The position numbers and the translations under genes were made by a program. A stretch of DNA of 64,000 nt from Sinomonas albida (GTDB taxonomy: Bacteria; Actinomycetota; Actinomycetes; Actinomycetales; Micrococcaceae): assembly GCF_004919045.1 (NCBI RefSeq), contig NZ_SWDW01000005.1, positions 124,001-188,000 on the forward strand. The letters run 5' to 3'. A model generated the notes under the pieces. It was not told where the DNA came from, did no database searches, and was given only the letters and a program-made list of their open reading frames with translations. Shown here piece by piece: positions 16,389-22,559 of the stretch; the first letter of the stretch is position 1; each line of letters opens with the position of its first letter.

Positions 16389-16709
16389 ATGGGAACGGGA
16401 GCAAACCAGGCCGATCGTCGTGACTTCGACACGGCCGCGTCGCAGAACGCGCAGGAGAACTTCAACCGGGTGGCTGCACAGCTCGAGGCGCTCATCACGC
16501 AGCGCGACGGTGATGTGAAGGCCGCGATGGCGGACTACCAGGCGGACGGCGTCTCCGAGGAGTATGCGGCCAAGGAGCGCCGCTGGAACGCGGTGGCCGG
16601 CGAGGTCCGCACCATCATCAGCACGCTGCGTTCGTCGCTGCAGCAGAACGACGAGACGGCGACCAGCACGATGAGCCGGGCGAAGAGCGCGGTCGACAAC
16701 ATCGGATAG
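16389..16709 (+). CDS. ESAT-6-like WXG100-family protein
   Basis: The product is 106 aa with the ATG at 16389 and GGGGAG about 5 nt upstream; a GTG at 16383 overlaps that ribosome site and is less likely. The protein is charged and helical: helix 1 FNRVAAQLEALITQRDGDVK, turn YQADG in place of WxG, helix 2 YAAKERRWNAVAGEVRTIIS. The C-terminal part (TMSRAKSAVDNIG) could carry the export signal, but the classic YxxxD/E is not present. It resembles proteins annotated as pore-forming ESAT-6 family; pore formation itself is not shown by sequence. It lies 43 bp after the first WXG100 gene and 3 bp before the next gene. Confidence 0.85.
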   Translation: MGTGANQADRRDFDTAASQNAQENFNRVAAQLEALITQRDGDVKAAMADYQADGVSEEYAAKERRWNAVAGEVRTIISTLRSSLQQNDETATSTMSRAKSAVDNIG

Positions 16710-16712
16710 CCC

Positions 16713-17081
16713 ATGTCCGGGTGGAACGTAGACCCGGCAGGGGTCGAAAAGGTGCTCACCGACGTAGCGCACCAGGGCACGGTGATCTCGGACGCGTTGG
16801 GCGGTTCGGCGGACGGGCGAAGCCAGGGGATCGACAAGATCTCATCGGCGGCGGTCACGGCCGCGCAATCCCAGGTCATCGGGGACGCGATCGTGGCGTT
16901 CTTCGACCACGAGAAGCCCGTGTTGGCGGGCATCACCAACCGAATCAAGGCCTCGCTCATGGGGGCGTCGCAGGCCACGCAGGAGATCGTGGCCGGCGAC
17001 GAGGCCATGGCGGCCAGTACCCAGGCAAAGGCAGTCTCGGCCGCGACGTCCGGGGACTTCTCCGGGCTCGGGGGTCGGTGA
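16713..17081 (+). CDS. Small T7SS-associated helical protein, DUF6507-like (tentative)
   Basis: This 122-aa product starts MSGWNVDPAGVEKVLTDVAH, 3 bp after the ESAT-6-like gene and 1 bp before the toxin gene. It looks fully helical and Ala/Ser/Gly-rich, with no signal peptide. It contains IVAFFDHEKPVLAGITNRIK in the middle and ends in a flexible Gly-rich tail. Its place directly before a polymorphic toxin is that of Lap/DUF-type targeting partners that bind the toxin N-terminus for export. From memory it fits proteins annotated DUF6507 in similar loci; this is unverified. Confidence 0.72.
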   Translation: MSGWNVDPAGVEKVLTDVAHQGTVISDALGGSADGRSQGIDKISSAAVTAAQSQVIGDAIVAFFDHEKPVLAGITNRIKASLMGASQATQEIVAGDEAMAASTQAKAVSAATSGDFSGLGGR

Positions 17082-17082
17082 C

Positions 17083-19290
17083 GTGGGCACTTTGGTCGAT
17101 GCGGGGGCGATCCCGTATACGAGCGTCGATGTGGAGGCGATCCGTTCGGGTGCTTCGTCGCTGCAGTCTGCGGCGGGTGAGGTGCGCTCGGGTGGGGCCG
17201 CGGTGGTCTCGGCGTGGCGGCCGATCTCGGGGGTGTACCGGGGGCCGGGGGATGCGCAGCTGTTCGCGGCGATGGACCCGGTGGGTTCGTCTTCGACGGC
17301 GTTCGGGGACGATCTGGACAAGGTCGCCGGGGCGCTGCGTTCGTTCGCGGATCAGGTCGAGCCGATCGTGGCGAAGCTGAAGGCCCTGCACGCGGATGCG
17401 CTGGCCCTCGGGGGCAGGGTCGCCGCGTTCAAGCCGCACCAGACGTGGAGCTGGATGGCGCTGGGCGATGTCTCGGTGGACAGCTGGGACCAGGACGAGT
17501 CGCTCAACAATGAGAACAACAGGATCATCAACGGTGTGGCCGATCAGATGGTGGAGTATGAGGCGGCGGAGCGGGCGTGCGCGAACGCGATCCGCTCCAT
17601 CGCGGGGTTGCCGCCGCTGCATGCTCTGACCGGGGCGAAGGACGATCCGCTGGGGTATGGGTACTCGGCGATCCCGGCGGGGACGAAGCTGCCGTGGGGC
17701 CAGTCCGCGGACCGGGAGGAGTCCTGCTCGGAGAAGACCGCCACGTTCGTGCCGAGCCTGTTCAAGGGCATTGTGGTCGACGGCGTGGGCGGGACGCTCG
17801 CGGGGCTGGGCCAGATGGTCGGGATCACGGTGCACGACTGGAACTTCTCGTGGTCGTGGGACACCGTCACCACCACGTGGGGTGCCATGGGCTCGCTCAT
17901 TTCGTACAACCCGCAGACCGGTCAGTGGGGCGACTGGTCCGGGGCTGGGGACGCGTGGACCAATCTGTTCAAGGGCACGATCGCGTGGGACGAGTGGGCC
18001 AAGGACCCTGGAGCTGCAGCGGGGGCGACGATCTTCAACGTCGGCTCGCTCCTGATCCCGGTCGTCGGTGAGGTCGGCAAGGTCGGCGCGGTTGGCCGTG
18101 TGGGTGAGGCCGCGGGCGACGCCTCCAAGCTGTCCAAGCTTGCGGCGATCGGGGATCTGACGGACCCCGTCTCGCTCGTGGCCAAGGGTGTGCACCTTGC
18201 CCTGCCGAAGCTCTCGGACCTTGCCTCGGCCCTGGGCAGCAAGTTCGACGATCTCAAGGGTCTCGTCTCAGATCACATGCCGAACTTCAAGGACGGCACG
18301 TTCCACTTCGGGGGCGCCCACGCGGAACCCGAGATCCCGGCCGGGCGCCCCGAGCCCGCGGCGCCGCACGTCCACCAGCAGGTCGCAGAGCCGGTTTCGG
18401 CTGGGGGCGTGCACGGAGAGACGGTTCATGTCGGCGAAGGATCCGGTGCCCACTCTGGTGGCTCGGGGGGCCACGGCGGCGGCGAACTCGGCTCGGGCGG
18501 CGGGCGCGGCGCTGGCTCGGGCGGTGCGGACAGCCACGCTCCCCACCCCGGTGACACGCCCGGTGAGCCCGCTCGCGCCCCGGACCAACGGCCAGCCCTC
18601 CCGCAGGACTACCCGCGGCCAGCGGCCCATCACGAAGTGACGGTGACCGGTCGTGATGTGCCTGGGTCGCGCACGCCGTTCGCCCAGCGGACCGACCTCG
18701 AGCCGAACACCATGTACCACGTCGAGGGACGCGGCGACTTCTACACAGACGCGCACGGACATGTGACGTACGTGGAGACCACGTACGGCGGCAAGGGCAA
18801 CCTCAACGCGGACCTCATGAAGCCGCAGCCCGATACGACGTACGTGGTGCATCCCGATGTGACGAACCCAGTTGACGGCGCGAGCCACGCGCACGTCTTC
18901 CACACGGACTCCGAAGGGCGCACCGATCTGGCCCACACGGATCGGCTCGCCCTCGGCGAGGCAGATCGGTCGGAATCCGTTCAATCGCGCGTCGGTGACG
19001 AGGGCGGCACGGGGTACGACGGCGGCCATCTCTTCGGCAACGACTACGGTGGCGGCGGGGAGTACGCCAACATGACCGCGATGCTTCGAGACCTTAACCG
19101 CGGCGCCGGGGACAGCTTCTACAACCTCGAGAACAGCTGGCGGACCATCCTCAGGGACGACCCGGCGGCTAGGATCGACGTCGACATCAGACCCCACTAC
19201 GTTGGGGACAGCAAGGTGCCGGACAAGTTCTTCATCGATTACAGCGTCAATGACGGCGACATAGTGAGCAAGGAATTCAGTAATGTCTGA
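17083..19290 (+). CDS. Polymorphic toxin exported by T7SS, C-terminal nuclease (Endonuclease_NS_2-like)
   Basis: This 735-aa protein starts at a GTG. Residues 1-115 form a helical WXG/LXG-like delivery domain with WRPISGVYRGPG at the turn. Residues about 120-340 form a variable, Trp- and Gly-rich middle part with a hydrophobic stretch (TIFNVGSLLIPVVGEVG). Residues 400-520 are a His/Gly/Ala/Pro-rich low-complexity linker, then a pre-toxin region (VTVTGRDVPGSRTPFAQRTD). The last 100 residues hold the active-site pattern GYDGGHLFGNDYGG with His649, then EYANM with Asn663, then NLENSWR, as in DNA/RNA non-specific endonucleases of the YeeF type. Its stop overlaps the immunity gene by 8 bp. It is probably an interbacterial DNase. 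Confidence 0.87.
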   Translation: MGTLVDAGAIPYTSVDVEAIRSGASSLQSAAGEVRSGGAAVVSAWRPISGVYRGPGDAQLFAAMDPVGSSSTAFGDDLDKVAGALRSFADQVEPIVAKLKALHADALALGGRVAAFKPHQTWSWMALGDVSVDSWDQDESLNNENNRIINGVADQMVEYEAAERACANAIRSIAGLPPLHALTGAKDDPLGYGYSAIPAGTKLPWGQSADREESCSEKTATFVPSLFKGIVVDGVGGTLAGLGQMVGITVHDWNFSWSWDTVTTTWGAMGSLISYNPQTGQWGDWSGAGDAWTNLFKGTIAWDEWAKDPGAAAGATIFNVGSLLIPVVGEVGKVGAVGRVGEAAGDASKLSKLAAIGDLTDPVSLVAKGVHLALPKLSDLASALGSKFDDLKGLVSDHMPNFKDGTFHFGGAHAEPEIPAGRPEPAAPHVHQQVAEPVSAGGVHGETVHVGEGSGAHSGGSGGHGGGELGSGGGRGAGSGGADSHAPHPGDTPGEPARAPDQRPALPQDYPRPAAHHEVTVTGRDVPGSRTPFAQRTDLEPNTMYHVEGRGDFYTDAHGHVTYVETTYGGKGNLNADLMKPQPDTTYVVHPDVTNPVDGASHAHVFHTDSEGRTDLAHTDRLALGEADRSESVQSRVGDEGGTGYDGGHLFGNDYGGGGEYANMTAMLRDLNRGAGDSFYNLENSWRTILRDDPAARIDVDIRPHYVGDSKVPDKFFIDYSVNDGDIVSKEFSNV
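17092..17332 (+). repeat. 241-bp segment duplicated at 20256-20496 (copy 1)
   Basis: The first 80 or so codons of the toxin gene recur 3164 bp downstream with one visible base difference (GCGGGT against GCGGGC), far more alike than the flanks. The copies are direct repeats and could support recombination that deletes or exchanges the DNA between them. Confidence 0.93.
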
Positions 19291-19744
19291 TCACGGTCTC
19301 ATCGAACAAAAGGAAGCTCAGGAGGCTGCCGGCCGGGAGCTGTTTCGGATGCTGCCCGATGGGGCTGAGAGCGTTGTCCTCCGGATGGGCGTTCTGGCAG
19401 TGGCGAAGAGCGGCTCTACCAAGGCGTACTTCCCGGATGGCAGTTCCAAGGGACTGAAGATGGGCGGGCGATTCGACACGGCGCTGTTGGATCGCATGCG
19501 CGAAACGATGTATCGAGACGATTCTGGCACCTGGTTTTCCTTCGAAATGACAGTGACGGCAAAAGGTGAGATGACTGTTCGTTTCAACTACGACGACGAA
19601 CCGGACTTCGGTCCCGAGGGCCTTGACCCGGTGGCCTACGTGAATGACGCGAAGAAGTTCCCGCGAGACGAGGCCCATCAGCCCGAGTGGCTCAAGCAGC
19701 GTCTGGCTGAGGGGCGCGCACGCCTATCGGCTCGTGGCGAATGA
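19283..19744 (+). CDS. YezG/DUF600-like immunity protein 1
   Basis: This 153-aa product starts inside the last codons of the nuclease toxin gene (8-bp overlap). The C-terminal part WFSFEMTVTAKGEMTVRFNY, followed by DDEPDFGPE and FPRDEAHQPEWLKQRL, matches actinobacterial YezG-type (DUF600) proteins. In Bacillus, YezG neutralises the YeeF DNase, which agrees with the neighbouring nuclease domain. Cytosolic, no signal peptide. It is therefore the best candidate for cognate immunity. Two related genes lie at 19741 and 21584; the latter shares a nearly identical 330-bp core. Confidence 0.85.
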   Translation: MSDHGLIEQKEAQEAAGRELFRMLPDGAESVVLRMGVLAVAKSGSTKAYFPDGSSKGLKMGGRFDTALLDRMRETMYRDDSGTWFSFEMTVTAKGEMTVRFNYDDEPDFGPEGLDPVAYVNDAKKFPRDEAHQPEWLKQRLAEGRARLSARGE

Positions 19745-20202
19745 TGTCTGAGCAGGGCGATTTTGAATCACTCAGGGTTGCGCTGCTCGCCATGATTGAA
19801 CGCGGAGACGAGCGCATCGAATATTGCGCAAGTCTCCTGGCTCCGGTGACGCACGAGCGGGTTCGCGCGTTCAACGCTTCAGGAACGCTAGAGGCGCCCG
19901 AAGGCAGGTTCAATTCAGTTGATTTTCCTTATGAGCTTTCGGTGGCGCTGCGGAAGCTGAGGGCAGCCTCGTACCGTGATGGAAAGGGCACGTGGTTCAG
20001 CGCGCGCATTGTCGCGACGCCGAATGGCGGGGCGACCGCGGAGTACAACTACGATGATGAGCCCGATTTCGGGCCCGAGGGCGTCGATCCGGTGGCCTAT
20101 GTGAATGACGCGAAGAATTTCCCGCGAGACGAGAAGCACCAGCCGGAGTGGCTCAAGCAGCGTCTCGCTGAGGGACAGGATCGGATTTCGGGCCAGGGCT
20201 AA
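19741..20202 (+). CDS. YezG/DUF600-like immunity protein 2
   Basis: The product is 153 aa. Its ATG at 19741 (or 19744) overlaps the stop of immunity gene 1. The C-terminal half is closely similar (NYDDEPDFGPEGVDPVAY, then FPRDEKHQPEWLKQRL), while the N-terminal half (FESLRVALLAMIERGDERIE) is clearly different. It is thus an older paralogue than the gene at 21584, perhaps protecting against a nuclease variant found in relatives. No matching second toxin is present in the window. Confidence 0.82.
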   Translation: MMSEQGDFESLRVALLAMIERGDERIEYCASLLAPVTHERVRAFNASGTLEAPEGRFNSVDFPYELSVALRKLRAASYRDGKGTWFSARIVATPNGGATAEYNYDDEPDFGPEGVDPVAYVNDAKNFPRDEKHQPEWLKQRLAEGQDRISGQG

Positions 20203-20246
20203 CGCTCCGTCGGCTTCGCCGTCGCACCTTAATTGGGGGGGAATGA

Positions 20247-20507
20247 ATGGGATCGTTGGTCGATGCGGGGGCGATCCCGTATACGAGCGTCGATGTGGAG
20301 GCGATCCGTTCGGGTGCTTCGTCGCTGCAGTCTGCGGCGGGCGAGGTGCGCTCGGGTGGGGCCGCGGTGGTCTCGGCGTGGCGGCCGATCTCGGGGGTGT
20401 ACCGGGGGCCGGGGGATGCGCAGCTGTTCGCGGCGATGGACCCGGTGGGTTCGTCTTCGACGGCGTTCGGGGACGATCTGGACAAGGTCGCCGGGGTTGA
20501 TCGATGA
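20247..20507 (+). pseudogene. Truncated second toxin gene: delivery-domain start only
   Basis: A good ribosome site (GGGGGGAATGA) precedes the ATG at 20247. The 86-aa reading frame repeats the toxin N-terminus (LVDAGAIPYTSVDVEAIRSG onward) almost exactly up to DDLDKVAG, then ends in VDR and a stop. In the +1-shifted frame the sequence after the break reads GLIDEGWLD and then TAATG, where the stop overlaps the ATG of the next immunity gene. I interpret this as the fused start and tail of a second toxin gene whose middle and toxin domain were deleted. It could still make a small WXG-like peptide. Confidence 0.8.
20256..20496 (+). repeat. 241-bp segment duplicated from 17092-17332 (copy 2)
   Basis: Direct repeat of the toxin 5' end with one visible base change. 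Identity stops abruptly at the shared GTCGCCGGGG (20487-20496), which marks the deletion or recombination joint. Confidence 0.93.
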
Positions 20508-20522
20508 AGGGTGGCTTGACTA

Positions 20523-21053
20523 ATGGGCCCGGATGTTTTTGAACCAGATGTTGCCGCATGGGTGGGTCGCGACGGATTGTCCGTGGACCGTGATGCAAGC
20601 TCCGGACGTGTAGTAGTCCAAGACTCGGGAGGGGAGATACGCTTCTTCCTTAATTCGCTGCCGGGCGGGTCGATCACGGTGACTAAATCCGAACGATCGG
20701 GAACTGAGCAATGGGAATGTGACTTGGCCTCGACCGATGCGCTGAATCACTACTTCGTGGAGCTGTGCGGAAACTCGGTCCGCTTGCGCGAGGGGCTCCC
20801 CGGGCGCCTAACATTTTCGATTCGGATGGCAGATATTGCCCCTCATGCGTCATTAAGAGTTGTTCCGGGCTTTGAAAATGAAGAATTGCGTCGTGAGGAA
20901 TTGACGCTGAATGGGAGTGTGGTGGGGGTCTTCAAAGCGTGGGGTTCGGACTCTCATTGGGGCGTGAAGGCGTCACAGTATTGCTCGGTGTCGGTAAAAG
21001 TGCTAATGGATGCGTATCTTTCAGGGGATGGAGCCCCCTTCGGCCTTCGCTGA
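20523..21053 (+). CDS. Immunity-type protein, possibly Imm61-like; cognate toxin lost
   Basis: The product is 176 aa, starting MGPDVFEPDVAAWVGRDGL. The segments SITVTKSERSGTEQWECDLA, ALNHYFVELCGNSVRLREGL and PGRLTF recall the Imm61-type family as I remember it (an aromatic-rich sandwich ending in a GLP motif); this is tentative. Its ATG overlaps the TAA of the toxin-tail fragment (TAATG), the normal coupling of a toxin with its immunity gene. Base composition drops here to about half G+C by eye, far below the flanks, which suggests recent transfer. It most likely protects against a toxin no longer encoded here. Confidence 0.7.
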   Translation: MGPDVFEPDVAAWVGRDGLSVDRDASSGRVVVQDSGGEIRFFLNSLPGGSITVTKSERSGTEQWECDLASTDALNHYFVELCGNSVRLREGLPGRLTFSIRMADIAPHASLRVVPGFENEELRREELTLNGSVVGVFKAWGSDSHWGVKASQYCSVSVKVLMDAYLSGDGAPFGLR

Positions 21054-21117
21054 TCGGAAACCAACAAAATAAGACTCGCCGAGAGCAAGGATTTCAGGGA
21101 AGGGTTGACGTATCTTC

Positions 21118-21567
21118 GTGAACGAGAAGTCGGGCTTCGAGGATGTTCTTTCCGACGCCCAGTCCGAGATGATAGCGGCTTCGTTGGAGTACGCAGGTGA
21201 TGGAGTCAGTGACGTTTACGTGTACGCGTCCACGGAGAACGGGGCTATGTTCTTCGATCCGTTCTTCGTTGTGGGAGGGGAAGTCGTTGGAAGGGGGGAG
21301 TTATTGAATGCTGATACTTCAATCCCACGCCAGCGTTCTTTGGTGAAGTTTGGAAACGCCCAACTTTTGAGACTCTGGGAGGCGGGGGCTGAGTATGGCC
21401 GGCCGGTGCCAAGTCAGCTCAAGTTGCACTATGTCGTCGCGAGTGGATCTCTCGATGCCGAATATGAGTACGGTCCGCAGTATTCCAATCACCGAACTCT
21501 GGCAGTTCATGATATTTCTGGTCGCTGGCAGGACGAGATTCGAGGTGAAGCTGACGGCCGGGTATAG
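21118..21567 (+). CDS. Unrecognised immunity-like protein, low G+C
   Basis: A GTG at 21118 gives 149 aa (NEKSGFEDVLSDAQSEMIAA at the start). The protein is soluble and acidic, with DVYVYASTENGAMFFDPFFV near residue 32 and LKLHYVVASGSLDAEYEYGP near 101. The last pattern (a strand ending in ExEYGPQY) is reminiscent of YezG/DUF600-like or other beta-rich immunity proteins but is not a clear match. Like its upstream neighbour it is AT-richer than the genome. It has no toxin partner in the window. Its role as immunity is inferred from its place in the array. Confidence 0.6.
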   Translation: MNEKSGFEDVLSDAQSEMIAASLEYAGDGVSDVYVYASTENGAMFFDPFFVVGGEVVGRGELLNADTSIPRQRSLVKFGNAQLLRLWEAGAEYGRPVPSQLKLHYVVASGSLDAEYEYGPQYSNHRTLAVHDISGRWQDEIRGEADGRV

Positions 21568-21583
21568 CTTCCGTTGCGCTGAT

Positions 21584-22009
21584 GTGAAAGAGGCTCAGGA
21601 TGCCGTCGGTCGCGCGCTTTTAGGCGTTCTGCCCCACGGCGCCGAAAGTGTTGTGCTCCGGATGGGCGTTCTGACAGTGGCGAAGAGCGGCTCTACCAAG
21701 GCGTACTTCCCGGATGGCAGTTCCAAGGGACTGAAGATGGGCGGGCGATTCGACACGGCGCTGTTGGATCGCATGCGCGAAACGATGTATCGAGACGATT
21801 CTGGCACCTGGTTTTCCTTCGAAATGACAGTGACGGCCACGGGTGGGATGACTGTTCGTTTCAACTACGACGACGAACCGGACTTCGGTCCCGAGGGCCT
21901 TGACCCGGTGGCCTACGTGAATGACGCGAAGAATTTTCCGCGAGACGAGGCCCATCAGCCCGAGTGGCTCAAGCAGCGCCTGGCCGAGGGCCCGGCTCGA
22001 CTCACGTAA
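21584..22009 (+). CDS. YezG/DUF600-like immunity protein 3, near-identical to protein 1
   Basis: From MGVLTVAKSG onward the protein matches immunity 1 almost residue for residue. At the DNA level 21656-21989 repeats 19379-19712 with few differences (CAAAAGGTGAG against CCACGGGTGGG being the largest). Upstream of the shared block the sequences diverge, so the N-terminus was probably grafted by recombination. The start is uncertain: GTG 21584 gives 141 aa, while GTG 21545 gives 154 aa and overlaps the previous gene. Neither has a convincing ribosome site. It may be functional or a 5'-damaged copy. Confidence 0.7.
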   Translation: MKEAQDAVGRALLGVLPHGAESVVLRMGVLTVAKSGSTKAYFPDGSSKGLKMGGRFDTALLDRMRETMYRDDSGTWFSFEMTVTATGGMTVRFNYDDEPDFGPEGLDPVAYVNDAKNFPRDEAHQPEWLKQRLAEGPARLT

Positions 22010-22021
22010 AAGGAGGATTCT

Positions 22022-22453
22022 GTGGCGCACCTTGAGACCGGCGTTCCCGGCACGAACTGGAGCAACCCCGAAAATCGTCGCAACAGCATTTGGAACGGCC
22101 GCGACGTGACCGCGCTCCAGAACGAATACAGCGACTGGCACGCCATGCACGTTTCGCAGGAACACGTGGCCGAGGCGATGGGCCACCAGATCGGCCAGGC
22201 CGACGCCGAGCGCCGGAGCGAGCTGGAGCGCGCCCAAGAACTGGTCACCGACGCACTCAACGCCCTCATCGCCGAATGCGAGTCCGAGATCAAGAGGCTG
22301 CTCGCAGAGGCCTTGGGAGCAAGCCTTGACGACGTCGGGGAGCTGGCCATCTCACTCGACCGCTGCTCCGAATCACCGATGTTGGGGTGCGTCTACCCGG
22401 AGCGGGTCGAGTCCGGCGCGAAGTGCCTCTTCTGCCACCTCACCCGCAGATAG
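22022..22453 (+). CDS. Hypothetical protein with four C-terminal Cys residues, end of the toxin island
   Basis: A GTG at 22022 follows a very strong ribosome site (AAAAGGAGG, 5 nt upstream). The 143-aa protein begins MAHLETGVPGTNWSNPENRR and has a helical middle (ERAQELVTDALNALIAECES). It ends in a C-x7-C-x11-C-x2-C arrangement (CSESPMLGC ... CLFC) that may bind zinc. G+C returns to the high background here. I do not recognise the family. It lies 12 bp after immunity gene 3, so it may be transcribed with the array; whether it is an immunity or unrelated protein is open. Confidence 0.65.
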   Translation: MAHLETGVPGTNWSNPENRRNSIWNGRDVTALQNEYSDWHAMHVSQEHVAEAMGHQIGQADAERRSELERAQELVTDALNALIAECESEIKRLLAEALGASLDDVGELAISLDRCSESPMLGCVYPERVESGAKCLFCHLTRR

Positions 22454-22559
22454 CCTGAGCCGCTAGGCGACGGCAGGACGATCGAAGCGCTGCCCGCCCG
22501 GGCTTGGAGGCAGGAGCGGCGACGCGCAATAGCGCATGGGCGGCCGCCGCGCCTGTCAA

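Noticed and set aside
17083-19290. Could the toxin be an RHS or BNR-type wall protein?
   Set aside because: No YD repeats or signal peptide; the WXG-like start, neighbouring ESX genes, immunity overlap and GYDGGHLFGN nuclease pattern fit T7SS toxins better.
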